Assembly (NCBI RefSeq): GCF_023217965.1 | Contig: NZ_JALPSC010000002.1 | Coordinates: 620,001-684,000, forward strand | DNA from: Prevotella sp. E13-27 | Lineage (GTDB): Bacteria > Bacteroidota > Bacteroidia > Bacteroidales > Bacteroidaceae | Reading direction: 5' to 3' | DNA length: 64,000 bases | Shown: piece after piece, positions 41,577 through 50,785 of the stretch | Layout of the letters: the number at the start of each line of letters is the position of its first letter | How positions within the stretch are numbered: position 1 is the first letter of the stretch | Notes under the pieces: model-generated | Database searches by the model: none | Told to the model about the DNA's origin: nothing | The model's input: the letters and a program-made list of their open reading frames with translations, nothing else | Translations under genes and position numbers: made by a program

Positions 41577-43292
41577 ATGATTCTCTGTCTTTCAAATAAT
41601 GTGATTACCCCCTTGGGCGGTACTACTGAGGAGAACTACCGTGCCGTGAATGCAGGCAGGTCTGCCCTGTGCCGTTATGAGAAGAAGTGGGGCATACCAG
41701 AACCGTTCACGGCTTCGCTCTTTACTGACGAACAGCTGAAAGAGTATGCTGTGGAGGGGCTCACACGTTTTGAGTCGCTGGTCTATACCTCAGCAACGAG
41801 AGCTTTGGAGAGCGTGGATATCAATATTTCCGACGAGAGGACGCTGTTCGTGCTCAGCACCACTAAGGCGAACGTGGAACTGCTCAAGGGCAACGCTGAT
41901 GAAGACCTGTTGTGCGGACCTGCTACTGCAGCAAAGCGAATAGCTGAACGATTAGGAGTAAAGACAGAGCCTATAGTGGTGTGCAACGCCTGTATCTCTG
42001 GTGTTGCAGCCATGGTGACAGCCATGCGAATGATAGATGCTGGCTACTACGACAAGGCAATAATCTGCGGAGCCGATGTGCAGAACAAGTTCACGGTCTC
42101 GGGCTTCCAGTCGTTGAAAGCCGTGTCTGAAGACGAGTGTCGTCCGTTTGACATAGAGCGTCTCGGACTGAACCTTGGAGAGGCAGCAGCAACGATGATT
42201 GTGAAGCGTGCCGACAGCACCACACCGTCAGAGGCATGGGTCATAGAGAGTGGGGCAGTGAGGAATGATGCGTTCCACATAAGCTCACCATCGAAGAATG
42301 GCGAGGGCGCACGACTCACACTTGAGGCAACAGTTGGCCAAAGGAACATTGACGACGTGGCGTTCATCAACGCCCATGGTACTGCCACCATGTTCAACGA
42401 CCAGATGGAGTCGGTAGCCATAGAGCGTGCCGGACTGAACTCCATACCAGTGAATGGGCTGAAGGGAGTGTTCGGACACACACTCGGAGCAGCGGGCCTG
42501 TTGGAGACAATCGTCTCTATGGCTGCTGTCGATGACCATACTATCGTGGGCACAAGAGGATTTGAAGAGCGAGGCGTGTCAGGAAAGGTTCTCCTTTCTG
42601 CTGAGAACAAGCCTACTGACAAGCATAGCTTCATAAAAATGATTTCCGGCTTCGGAGGATGTAACGGAGCTGTGTTCGTAAGTCGTGGAGCAACAGAGCC
42701 CTCAACAACAGCAAGGAATATCTCGACTGGCTTGGTGAAGACACATTCCGTGCATCTTACACCAACACATCTGACTGTTGACGGAGTGACAGAACAGCTT
42801 CCCTGTGATGAACCAAGAAAGCTCACCGCTTTATATAAGAAATATGTGGGCGACTATCCTAAGTTCTACAAGATGGACGGGCTATGTAAGCTTGGCTTCA
42901 TGGCAACGGAACTGTTGCTGAACAAGGAAGGCGCCAGAACGCAAGAGCCACGCGACGACAGAGCCGTGGTACTAATAAACAACTCATCGTCGATAGATGC
43001 TGACGACAAATATCTGGAGTCAATAGTCAATGATGATGACTATTTCCCCAGCCCTTCAGTCTTCGTATATACACTGCCCAATATAGTTACGGGCGAGATA
43101 GCCATGCGTAACCAGTATCGTGGCGAGACATCGTTCTATATCACTGACAGACGTGATGACGAGCAGACAGAGAAGGTTATGAAAGCAACATTTGGCGACG
43201 GAAAGACAAAGAGTATTGTTGGCGGCTGGATTGACTATCAGGACGACAGCCATTTCGAAGCCGACATCTTTATATTGGAAAACAAGAATTGA
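41577..43292 (+). CDS. Beta-ketoacyl synthase fused to a second KS-like fragment (KS2)
   Basis: 571 residues. Residues 1-~375 form a KS with a complete triad: Cys139 in VCNACISGVAAM, His267 in NAHGTATMFND, His301 in GVFGHTLGAAG. Residues ~390-571 form an extra segment with LCKLGFMATELLL, INNSSSIDADDKYLESI and SPSVFVYTLPNIVTGEIAMRNQYRGETSFY, which looks like the N-terminal half of a second KS-like domain without catalytic residues. Normal KS length is ~410. The tail may act as a built-in partner domain. Between heptamer array and ACP2. Confidence 0.88.
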   Translation: MILCLSNNVITPLGGTTEENYRAVNAGRSALCRYEKKWGIPEPFTASLFTDEQLKEYAVEGLTRFESLVYTSATRALESVDINISDERTLFVLSTTKANVELLKGNADEDLLCGPATAAKRIAERLGVKTEPIVVCNACISGVAAMVTAMRMIDAGYYDKAIICGADVQNKFTVSGFQSLKAVSEDECRPFDIERLGLNLGEAAATMIVKRADSTTPSEAWVIESGAVRNDAFHISSPSKNGEGARLTLEATVGQRNIDDVAFINAHGTATMFNDQMESVAIERAGLNSIPVNGLKGVFGHTLGAAGLLETIVSMAAVDDHTIVGTRGFEERGVSGKVLLSAENKPTDKHSFIKMISGFGGCNGAVFVSRGATEPSTTARNISTGLVKTHSVHLTPTHLTVDGVTEQLPCDEPRKLTALYKKYVGDYPKFYKMDGLCKLGFMATELLLNKEGARTQEPRDDRAVVLINNSSSIDADDKYLESIVNDDDYFPSPSVFVYTLPNIVTGEIAMRNQYRGETSFYITDRRDDEQTEKVMKATFGDGKTKSIVGGWIDYQDDSHFEADIFILENKN

Positions 43293-43325
43293 TTCATCTT
43301 TTTGAATAATAAAAACTAAGATAAT

Positions 43326-43583
43326 ATGGAAGAATTAGTATTAGAGTTAAAGAAAGAGATTATTGAGGCACTCAACCTTGAGGATGTTACCCCAGAAGAT
43401 ATCGATGCTGACGAGCCACTGTTCGGAAGCGGTCTTGGCCTCGATTCCATTGATGCCCTTGAGCTGATTGTGCTCATCGAGAAGAAATACGGCATCAAGC
43501 TGAAGGATCCCAGCAAGGGCAAGGAAGTGTTTAAGTCTGTCAATGTGATGGCTAAGTTCATTTCAGAGAACCGTACGAAATAA
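43326..43583 (+). CDS. Acyl carrier protein 2
   Basis: 85 residues; phosphopantetheine Ser41 in GLGLDSIDALELIVLIEKKYGI. Longer and closer to fatty-acid ACPs than ACP1. It sits between KS2 and KS3, 15 nt before the latter. Confidence 0.93.
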   Translation: MEELVLELKKEIIEALNLEDVTPEDIDADEPLFGSGLGLDSIDALELIVLIEKKYGIKLKDPSKGKEVFKSVNVMAKFISENRTK

Positions 43584-43598
43584 CTGCAAACACCACCG

Positions 43599-44798
43599 AT
43601 GATGATTGAGCCGATATATATCACTGGTGCAGGCGTCGTTTCAGCCATTGGCATCGGAAAAGATGAGACAATGGCTTCGCTCAAGGCTGGTGTCACAGGC
43701 GTGAGGAAGATGACTTACCTGTCGTCGAAACACGACGATATACCAGTAGGAGAGGTGCAGCGCAGTAATGCTGAGATGATGGAGATGCTTGGCGTTGACA
43801 ATGACGTGCGCCTTACACGAACGGCCCTCATCGGACGACTTGCCCTGCGCGAGGCTCTTGAGCAGGCAGAACTTAACAGAGCCGACCTGCCAAACGTGCA
43901 TTTTATCTCTGCTACTACTGTAGGAGGTATGGATCGTCGCGAGGAGTTCCGTAATCAGGAGCCGGAGTGCGATGCCCTGCATGCAGAGATAGCTGTTCAC
44001 AGTTGTGCTTCTTGTACGGAGATGATTGCAGAGCAGTTTGGCGACTTCGCTTCGCTGTCAACACTATCTACAGCCTGCTCATCGGCTACTAATGCCATTG
44101 AGACTGGCGCAAACATGCTGCGTTGTGGACTGGCTGACATCGTGGTAGTGGGAGGTTCAGAGTGTCTGTCGAAGTTCCATCTTAATGGCTTCAATACGCT
44201 GATGATTCTTGATCGCGAACAGTGTAAGCCTTTCGACCGCGACCGTGCTGGACTGAACCTCGGCGAGGGTGCTGCCTATCTCGTGATGGAGTCGGAACGT
44301 TCTATACGCCAGCGTGGCGTGAAGGCTCTGTGCAGGCTTAGCGGCTATGGTAATGCGTGCGACGCATTCCACCAGACAGCCTCGTCGGCTGACGGCGAAG
44401 GAGCATTCCTTGCTATGACAGAAGCTCTTGAGATGGCTGGACTGAAGCCTGCTGACATACAGTATATCAATGCTCACGGCACAGGAACTCCGAACAACGA
44501 CGAGAGTGAGAGCCAAGCTATCATGCGCGTCTTCGGCAACGATGTACCTCCAGTATCATCAACAAAGTCTTTTACTGGTCATACCACGAGCGCATCGGGC
44601 AGCATTGAGGCAGTTATCTGCATGCTCGCTATGGAACATCAGTTCCTGCCTAAGAACATCAACTGGCGTACTCCAATGGAGAACGGCATCGTTCCTGTGA
44701 CTGAGGATGTAAACATGGAACTGAAGCATGTGCTCAGCAATGCTTTCGGCTTTGGAGGAAATGATTCCTCGCTGATATTATCTAAATGCGATGCTTAA
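43599..44798 (+). CDS. Beta-ketoacyl-ACP synthase (KS3)
   Basis: 399 residues with triad Cys160 (LSTACSSATNAIE), His293 (NAHGTGTPNND) and His328 (SFTGHTTSASG), and GFGGND near the end. It starts with tandem ATG codons. Its last 8 nt overlap the following chain-length-factor-like gene, the classic KS-CLF coupling of type II polyketide synthases, so the two probably form a heterodimer. Confidence 0.93.
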   Translation: MMIEPIYITGAGVVSAIGIGKDETMASLKAGVTGVRKMTYLSSKHDDIPVGEVQRSNAEMMEMLGVDNDVRLTRTALIGRLALREALEQAELNRADLPNVHFISATTVGGMDRREEFRNQEPECDALHAEIAVHSCASCTEMIAEQFGDFASLSTLSTACSSATNAIETGANMLRCGLADIVVVGGSECLSKFHLNGFNTLMILDREQCKPFDRDRAGLNLGEGAAYLVMESERSIRQRGVKALCRLSGYGNACDAFHQTASSADGEGAFLAMTEALEMAGLKPADIQYINAHGTGTPNNDESESQAIMRVFGNDVPPVSSTKSFTGHTTSASGSIEAVICMLAMEHQFLPKNINWRTPMENGIVPVTEDVNMELKHVLSNAFGFGGNDSSLILSKCDA

Positions 44799-45840
44799 CA
44801 TGAAACAGAAGAATATTTACATACAGGCAGCGCAGCAGATTTCAATGCAGCAGCCAATGTCTGAGCAATGGATGGAAGAGCCCATGGCTTATGACGAGGT
44901 GTTTGTGAAAGCCGTCAATCCGTCGTTCCGCGACTATATGGCAGCCAATGAGGCCCGACGCATGGGAAACCTCATGAAGCGTGCCCTCGTGACAACGCTG
45001 AAGGTCCTCAAGGATACAGGCATAGAGCATCCAGATGCTATTATTACTGGCACAAGCCTCGGCAGTCTTGACTATACGGAGCGCTTCCTCACAGACATGG
45101 TGGAGAACGACGAGGAGACTCTCAGTCCTACACATTTCATGCAGTCAACACATAATACTGTTGGTTCGGCACTCGGCATCTACACTAAGTCGCACGGATA
45201 TAATACAACCTATTCGCATGGAAGCATGAGCTTCGACCTGGCATTGCTTGACGCATGGATGCAGATGCAGCTGGGAAAGATAACCACGTCTCTTGTGGGA
45301 GGCCATGAGGAAATGGTCGAATCCTACGTTGAGTTGCTTAAGAAGACTGGCTACGTTTCGGCAGAACGCATGGTGCCTTGTAGTGAGGTGGCTGTGGCGA
45401 TGATGCTGAACACAGAGAAACATGACGAGAGCCTGTGTGAGTTCGCTGGCGTAAGGGTTTGCAATGTTACGTCAGTAGAGACGCTTAAGACTCAGATAGA
45501 CCGCCTGCTCGCTGATAATGGTCTTACGATGGATGATGTTAGTGCTGTGATGACGGGTATCAATGGTAATCCGAAGAACGATGATTGTTATGCGGATGTT
45601 CTTGAAGATGTGTTTGCGAAGAAGTCACAACTACAGTTCAAGAATGTCTTTGGCGAGAACTTCACAGCATCAGCCTTCGGCGTCTATGCTGCTGCAAACT
45701 GCCTGAAGAAGAACGTCGTGCCAGCGTTTATGTATTCAGAGAAGAGTCCGTGTAAGTGTGATGACTTGGAGACGGTTCTCATACTCAACCAGATGAATGG
45801 ACGTGAGTATTCGGTTGTATTATTGAAGAGAATTAAATAG
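44791..45840 (+). CDS. KS-like chain-length-factor homologue without active-site Cys
   Basis: 349 residues with KS fold pieces (AIITGTSLGSLDYTERFL; STHNTVGSALGIYTKSHGYNTTYSHGSMSFDLALLDAWM) but Tyr-Ser-His-Gly-Ser where the Cys-x-Ser-Gly of a KS would be (about 141-145), and no NAHGT motif. This is the pattern of chain length factors that pair with a catalytic KS; aryl-polyene systems need such a pair. Overlaps KS3 by 8 nt. Met4 (ATG 44800) would remove the overlap. Confidence 0.85.
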   Translation: MLNMKQKNIYIQAAQQISMQQPMSEQWMEEPMAYDEVFVKAVNPSFRDYMAANEARRMGNLMKRALVTTLKVLKDTGIEHPDAIITGTSLGSLDYTERFLTDMVENDEETLSPTHFMQSTHNTVGSALGIYTKSHGYNTTYSHGSMSFDLALLDAWMQMQLGKITTSLVGGHEEMVESYVELLKKTGYVSAERMVPCSEVAVAMMLNTEKHDESLCEFAGVRVCNVTSVETLKTQIDRLLADNGLTMDDVSAVMTGINGNPKNDDCYADVLEDVFAKKSQLQFKNVFGENFTASAFGVYAAANCLKKNVVPAFMYSEKSPCKCDDLETVLILNQMNGREYSVVLLKRIK

Positions 45841-45855
45841 ACATATATATATATC

Positions 45856-46212
45856 GTGATACTGAAACTGTTACCCATATCAATTCTCCAGTGCATGCTC
45901 CTCTCTGGCGGACAGGTGTTGATGAAGTATGGACTGATGAAGGCTGGCGATTTCTCCATGTCATGGGGATATTTCGGACGCCTGCTTTTCAACTGGCAGT
46001 TCTTCAGTTGCGGACTATGCTACGGAGCCGGATCGGTGCTGTGGATGTATATCGTTAAGAACTTTCCTCTCAGCATGGCTTATCCTATGATTAGCCTGAG
46101 TTATGTCTTTGGTATGTTTGCCGCAATCATATTCTTCCACGAGCAGATACCAATGACACGATGGATAGGAGTGTTCCTCGTCATGAGCGGATGTGTGCTG
46201 ATAGCTAAATAA
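45856..46212 (+). CDS. Small four-helix membrane protein, EamA/SMR type
   Basis: 118 residues with four predicted membrane helices and the phrase SMAYPMISLSYVFGMFAAIIFFHEQIPMTRWIGVFLVMSGCVLI, typical of the drug/metabolite transporter superfamily (SMR, ArnE/F-like). It begins with GTG (45856); the only in-frame ATG nearby would remove half of the first helix. Possibly translocates a lipid-linked intermediate; partner unknown. Confidence 0.82.
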   Translation: MILKLLPISILQCMLLSGGQVLMKYGLMKAGDFSMSWGYFGRLLFNWQFFSCGLCYGAGSVLWMYIVKNFPLSMAYPMISLSYVFGMFAAIIFFHEQIPMTRWIGVFLVMSGCVLIAK

Positions 46213-46260
46213 CGATGCTCCTGTCTTGTCTATAATCAAGAAAACTAAATTACGACTAAA

Positions 46261-46893
46261 ATGAAAAGAATGGTGATAGCCTCTCTGGCATTTCTCTTCT
46301 CTCTGGGCATTATTGCTCAGACGAAGCTGAATGCAGAACAGCAGAAACAGCTCATTGAGAAGATGGACAAGTCTGCTTCAAGCGTCAAGGCAATGCAGTG
46401 TGAGTTCTCACAGACAAAGAGCATGAAGATGCTGAAGCGCGAGATGAAGTCGCAGGGCGTTATGTATTTCAAGCAGCCAGACAAGCTGCGCTGGCAATAT
46501 ACTGCTCCTTATGATTACACGTTCCTCATGAATGGTGACAAGGTGAGCATGAAGTCAACAAAGACGACACAGAAGATTGATGTGCAGAAGAACAAGATGT
46601 TCCGTCAGATAACGAGCATTATCCTGAATAGCATAACAGGCGGCGGTCTGAAAAGTGCTGCCGACTTTACGGTTGAGGTTTACAAGGACAATCAGACATA
46701 CTTCGCAAGGCTCTATCCAAAGAAGAAGGAACTGAAACAGGTCTATGAGGTCATAGAAATATATTTCAATGAGTCGCTGACAATGGTTAGCGGTGTGAAG
46801 ATGAAGGAGAAGACGGGCGATGTTACTACCGTCAAGCTCAATAACGTGAAGATTAATCCTGCAATCAATGACAGCACGTTTAGCATTGATTAG
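46261..46893 (+). CDS. LolA-like outer-membrane lipoprotein carrier
   Basis: 210 residues with signal peptide (MVIASLAFLFSLGIIAQT) and the LolA pattern: MQCEFSQTKSMKMLKREMKSQGVMYFKQPDKLRWQYTAPYDYTFLMNGDKV. LolA ferries lipidated cargo through the periplasm; LolA-like proteins are standard members of aryl-polyene clusters, where they are thought to help move the lipid pigment to the outer membrane. Its 3' end overlaps the next gene by 26 nt. Confidence 0.88.
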   Translation: MKRMVIASLAFLFSLGIIAQTKLNAEQQKQLIEKMDKSASSVKAMQCEFSQTKSMKMLKREMKSQGVMYFKQPDKLRWQYTAPYDYTFLMNGDKVSMKSTKTTQKIDVQKNKMFRQITSIILNSITGGGLKSAADFTVEVYKDNQTYFARLYPKKKELKQVYEVIEIYFNESLTMVSGVKMKEKTGDVTTVKLNNVKINPAINDSTFSID

Positions 46894-47311
46894 CCTGCTG
46901 GCGCTCATCTCATTCCTTCCATGCATGGCAGCTGACGACAGCACGGAGAGTGCTGAGTATAACATGCTGATGCTGGTAAGAGGAATGGAGATTACCAGTA
47001 TCTGTGTGATGGAGACTGCTGCTGACGGCAGCATTGTCGGCACTGTGGTCAATGAGTTCGGAATAAAGGCATTTGATTTCACTTTTGCCAACGGAAAGGC
47101 CAAGGTGTTCAATGTCATAGGCCCACTGAACAAATGGTATATACGCAAGGTGTTGAAAGGCGACTTCACTTTCCTGCTTTCGAACATGAAGAAGAGTGGG
47201 GACGTGAAGAAAAAGAAAAGACGTCTCACGGTGACACCTGATGGCGACATAGTGATGAGAAACGACAGGTTTAAGATAAGCTATACGCTTACCCCAATGG
47301 ATAGCAAATAA
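46868..47311 (+). CDS. Exported protein of unknown function in the polyene cluster
   Basis: 147 residues with a signal peptide (LALISLLALISFLPCMAAD; the Cys could also suggest a lipoprotein). The remainder is beta-rich with a basic stretch (KKSGDVKKKKRRLTV). The position between LolA and a dehydratase corresponds to a small DUF3261-type envelope protein in other aryl-polyene clusters, but identity is not clear from sequence. It overlaps the LolA gene by 26 nt and the next gene by 1 nt (TAATG), so strict translational coupling is likely. Confidence 0.75.
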   Translation: MTARLALISLLALISFLPCMAADDSTESAEYNMLMLVRGMEITSICVMETAADGSIVGTVVNEFGIKAFDFTFANGKAKVFNVIGPLNKWYIRKVLKGDFTFLLSNMKKSGDVKKKKRRLTVTPDGDIVMRNDRFKISYTLTPMDSK

Positions 47312-47682
47312 TGAAACTGATAAACGACTTTTTCAATATTGTTGATGCCAAGACAGAGGAAGGCGTCTATAGATGTAAGGTTAAGCTCAATGCTGACCAT
47401 GCGCTTTACAAGGTACACTTCCCAGGCAACCCCATAACCCCAGGCGTGTGTCTGGTGCAGATGGCATCAGAGATTCTTTCACAGCAGTATGGCAAAGATC
47501 TGCTGTTGTGCAAGGCAGGAAGCATAAAGTTCAAGAAGCCCGTTGTTCCTAACGACGAGCCTACATTCGTGTTCTCAAAGATGATAAATGACGAGGGACG
47601 ACTGAAGGCTCAGATTTTCGTGGAAGACGAGGAGAACCAGTTTGCAAAGATGTCGTTGACGTTTTGTGAGGTTGTGAGGTAA
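47311..47682 (+). CDS. 3-hydroxyacyl-ACP dehydratase, hotdog fold
   Basis: 123 residues with ADHALYKVHFPGNPITPGVCLVQMASEIL: the HFPGNPxxPG motif with His36, as in FabZ/ApeI-like dehydratases. Probably the catalytic dehydratase that creates the conjugated double bonds. Translationally coupled to the preceding gene (TAATG). The end of the coding region (EVVR-stop) runs into a heptamer array. Confidence 0.88.
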   Translation: MKLINDFFNIVDAKTEEGVYRCKVKLNADHALYKVHFPGNPITPGVCLVQMASEILSQQYGKDLLLCKAGSIKFKKPVVPNDEPTFVFSKMINDEGRLKAQIFVEDEENQFAKMSLTFCEVVR

Positions 47683-47716
47683 GATGTGAGAAGTTAGAGG
47701 TGAGAGGTTAGAGATA
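47676..47716 (+). repeat. Heptanucleotide array (GAGAGGT variants)
   Basis: gaggtaa, gatgtga, gaagtta, gaggtga, gaggtta, gagata in succession, beginning inside the last codons of the dehydratase gene. Confidence 0.8.
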
Positions 47717-47732
47717 ATTAGATTATCCACCA

Positions 47733-49193
47733 ATGAGCATACAAAAGAAAGAAATACGACTCTGTGTTATCATTCCGACATATAACAATGCCGGAACGAT
47801 AGGTAAAGTCGTGGAAGATGTATGCTCACATTGTCAGCATGTTATTGTGGTCAATGATGGCTGTACTGACAATACCTCAGCAGTTCTTGAGGGCTTTAAG
47901 TCAAGGATTGACGTCGTCTCTTACGGTAAGAATAAAGGCAAGGGCGGAGCTCTCGTAGCAGGCTTCAGAAGGGCAATGGAGAAAGGCTATACTCATGCCG
48001 TGACCATTGATGCCGACGGACAGCACTTTGCCGATGACATACCTGTGCTAATAAAGGAGCTGGAGAATAATCCTGAAGGGATAATCGTCGGGGCACGCAA
48101 TCTTAATGAGGAGAATATGCCAAAAGGTAATACCTTTGCAAACCGCTTCTCAAACTTCTGGTTCAGACTGCAGACAGGTATAAACCTTTCTGACACTCAG
48201 AGCGGATATAGGCTGTATGCCTTAAACGCGCTGCATGGGTTAAGCCTCATAACATCGCGCTATGAGTCGGAACTTGAGCTGATGGTCTATGCAGCATGGG
48301 CTGGAGTAAAGATAACGTCTGTTCCAGTAAGAGTATATTATCCTCCTGTAGAGGAACGTGTGAGCCATTTCCGTCCAGGATACGACTTCGCAAGGATAAG
48401 TGTGCTCAATACTGTGCTGTGCATCCTAGCATTGGTTTACGGCTATCCACGCATCATCTTCCGATGGCTGAAGAGAGTGGCTTATACCATTTTCTCTTTC
48501 TGCTATTTTCTGTTCATGGCATTAGAGCTGACCATCGTAGGATTCTTCCTTATTACTGTTGGCGGCGCTACTGACGAGCATAAGAGAAAGTATCACAAGA
48601 TATTGCAGAAAAGAGCTCGGTTCGTTATCAACCGTGTGCCTGGAACAACATTTGAATATATCAACGAAACAGGGGAAACGTTCGAGAAGCCTGCTGTCAT
48701 AGTGAGCAATCATCAGTCACACCTTGACCTCATGGCAATAATGATGCTTGCGCCAAACCTTATTATTCTTACTAAGAACTGGGTGTGGCACAATCCGTTT
48801 TACGGACTTATCATCAGATATGCCGATTTCTTCCCTGTAAGCGAGGCGGAAGAGATGACTGAAAACATTGCCGGAATGGTGAAGAAAGGTTATTCAGTAA
48901 TGATATTCCCTGAGGGAACACGCTCTGCCGACTGCCGCATATTGCGCTTCCATCGCGGAGCATTCTATCTTGCAGAACAATTGGGCTTGGACATCATACC
49001 TGTTTTCATAAAAGGCTTTGGCGACGTGCTCCCAAAGAAAGGCTTCAGCCTGCATCCTGGCAACATGTCTGTGGAAGTGATGCCACGCATAAGCCGTGAT
49101 GATTGTGGCGGATATCGCGAGATGACGAAGAAGCTGCATGCTATGTATGTCGATAAGTATAATGAAGCCAAGAGCGTCAATGTAATAATGTAA
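47733..49193 (+). CDS. Family 2 glycosyltransferase fused to PlsC-type acyltransferase
   Basis: 486 residues. N-terminal GT2 domain: LCVIIPTYNNAGTIGKVV, VVNDGCTDNT, DADGQH (Asp93, Asp95), DTQSGYRLY. Then one or two membrane segments (YTIFSFCYFLFMALELTIVGFFLI, about 248-272), then a PlsC acyltransferase with NHQSHLD (His327-x4-Asp332) and FPEGTRS. GT2-acyltransferase fusions are a hallmark of aryl-polyene clusters. It probably glycosylates and acylates a lipid acceptor for the pigment; donor and acceptor unknown. Confidence 0.9.
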   Translation: MSIQKKEIRLCVIIPTYNNAGTIGKVVEDVCSHCQHVIVVNDGCTDNTSAVLEGFKSRIDVVSYGKNKGKGGALVAGFRRAMEKGYTHAVTIDADGQHFADDIPVLIKELENNPEGIIVGARNLNEENMPKGNTFANRFSNFWFRLQTGINLSDTQSGYRLYALNALHGLSLITSRYESELELMVYAAWAGVKITSVPVRVYYPPVEERVSHFRPGYDFARISVLNTVLCILALVYGYPRIIFRWLKRVAYTIFSFCYFLFMALELTIVGFFLITVGGATDEHKRKYHKILQKRARFVINRVPGTTFEYINETGETFEKPAVIVSNHQSHLDLMAIMMLAPNLIILTKNWVWHNPFYGLIIRYADFFPVSEAEEMTENIAGMVKKGYSVMIFPEGTRSADCRILRFHRGAFYLAEQLGLDIIPVFIKGFGDVLPKKGFSLHPGNMSVEVMPRISRDDCGGYREMTKKLHAMYVDKYNEAKSVNVIM

Positions 49194-49225
49194 TGAAGTT
49201 AAAAGGTTCAATGTGATAAAGTAGA

Positions 49226-50716
49226 ATGAAGAAGTGTGTTATCATAGGTAGCGGATTAGGCGGCTTGTCATGTGGCGCTATACTTGCAAAGAACGGTTTC
49301 GAAGTGACTGTTCTTGAGCAGGGCAGCCAGATTGGCGGTTGCCTGCAATGTTTCCGTCGTGGCGATGCTGTGTTTGACACAGGAATGCACTATATCGGAA
49401 GCGGCGACAAAGGTCAGACGCTACACACCATTCTGCATTACTTGGACGTTGACAAAGACATAAAGCTCTCGCGTCTGGATCCCCAAGGTTATGACATCAT
49501 CTCGTTTAAGGGAGAGCACTATCGCATGGCTAACGGACGTGAGGAGTTTGTCAAGGCTCTTACTGAGCACTTCCCAAAGAGTGCCGACGAGCTGAACAGA
49601 TATTATGACCTTGTGAAACTCGTTTCTGCATCGTCGCCCATGCACTCGTTGAATAAAGACGCAGACCTCAACGTCTATTCGGAGTATCTCTCGAAGAGTG
49701 TTAACGAGATTATTGACAGCATTATCAGCGACCCTCTGCTAAGGGAGGTGCTTGTCGGAGTTTCGCCGCTTTATGCTGGCGAGAAGAACTGTACTCCGTT
49801 CAGCAATCATGCGCTGATTGTTGACTTCTACGACCAAAGCGCATTCCGTATCGTGGGTGGAAGCAGCGTCGTTGCCGATTCACTTGCAGACAATATACGA
49901 AAACATGGAGGCAAGGTGCTCCTTAGAACCCGCGTGGAGAAAATAGAGTGCGATGCTACTGAGGCTAAGGCCGTAATCACCTCTGAGGGCGAACGCATTC
50001 CTGCTGATGTTGTTGTCAGCGCTATTCATCCTGCCAGCACGCTGGCACTTGTTGATAGCCATCTCATTCGACCTGCTTCGCGACACAGAATCGAGAGCTA
50101 TCGTAACACCACGTCGGCATTTACCGTTTATCTGAAATTCCGTGAGAATAGTGTTAAGTATATGGACAGTAACCTGTATTACTATCGTGAAGGTTCTACC
50201 TGGGGCTGTCAGGACTATGACAGTAAGTCGTGGCCTAAGAGCATGCTTTACATGCACTTCTGTCATAAGCAGAATCCTGTGTTTGCAAGGGCAGGCGAGA
50301 TTCTGACATACATGAACTTCGATGACACCCGCCAGTGGCTTGGTACTCATGTAGGCAACAGGGGTGCAGACTATGAAGCGTTCAAGCGTGAGAAGGCCGA
50401 GCAGCTCATTGATGCCTTGAACGAAGAGGTGCCTGGAATAAAAGACAATATCGAGAAATATTACACGTCAACACCACTTACATATCTTGACTATACAGGA
50501 ATACCTGGAGGCGCCATGTATGGAGTAGTGAAAGATGTGAACATCATTGGCTCGGGAAACGTTTCTTGTCGTACACGCATTCCTAATTTGCTGCTTACTG
50601 GTCAGTGCATAACTCTTCACGGTATGCTTGGCGTTCTTGCAGGCAGTTTGCTGACATGTTCTGAGCTTCTTACGCGTGATGAAATCTTCAGGCAGTTGGA
50701 CGAGGCAAAGAAATGA
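49226..50716 (+). CDS. Phytoene-desaturase-like FAD-dependent oxidoreductase
   Basis: 496 residues. N-terminal dinucleotide motif GSGLGGLSCGAILAKNGFEVTVLEQGSQIGGCLQ, GMHYIG, and C-terminal FAD motif NLLLTGQCITLHGMLGVLAGSL place it in the CrtI/CrtN/retinol-saturase group. In this cluster it could oxidise or aromatise the resorcinol head or the polyene. No separate DarC aromatase was recognised, so this enzyme is a candidate for that step (inference). The TGA stop overlaps the next heptamer array. Confidence 0.88.
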   Translation: MKKCVIIGSGLGGLSCGAILAKNGFEVTVLEQGSQIGGCLQCFRRGDAVFDTGMHYIGSGDKGQTLHTILHYLDVDKDIKLSRLDPQGYDIISFKGEHYRMANGREEFVKALTEHFPKSADELNRYYDLVKLVSASSPMHSLNKDADLNVYSEYLSKSVNEIIDSIISDPLLREVLVGVSPLYAGEKNCTPFSNHALIVDFYDQSAFRIVGGSSVVADSLADNIRKHGGKVLLRTRVEKIECDATEAKAVITSEGERIPADVVVSAIHPASTLALVDSHLIRPASRHRIESYRNTTSAFTVYLKFRENSVKYMDSNLYYYREGSTWGCQDYDSKSWPKSMLYMHFCHKQNPVFARAGEILTYMNFDDTRQWLGTHVGNRGADYEAFKREKAEQLIDALNEEVPGIKDNIEKYYTSTPLTYLDYTGIPGGAMYGVVKDVNIIGSGNVSCRTRIPNLLLTGQCITLHGMLGVLAGSLLTCSELLTRDEIFRQLDEAKK

Positions 50717-50783
50717 GAGGTAAGAGGTAAGAAGTGAGAGGTTCTTTGCAAGCAAAACGTCGCTACGCGCCGAGCGAGAGGTA
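50714..50783 (+). repeat. Heptamer array plus dispersed palindromic repeat
   Basis: tgagagg, taagagg, taagaag, tgagagg lead into ttctttgcaagcaaaacgtc, then gctacgcgccgagcgagagg. Nearly identical to the stretch inside hemW. The following gtaagATG places a Shine-Dalgarno-like GAGGTAAG right before the darA start. Confidence 0.88.
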
Positions 50784-50785
50784 AG

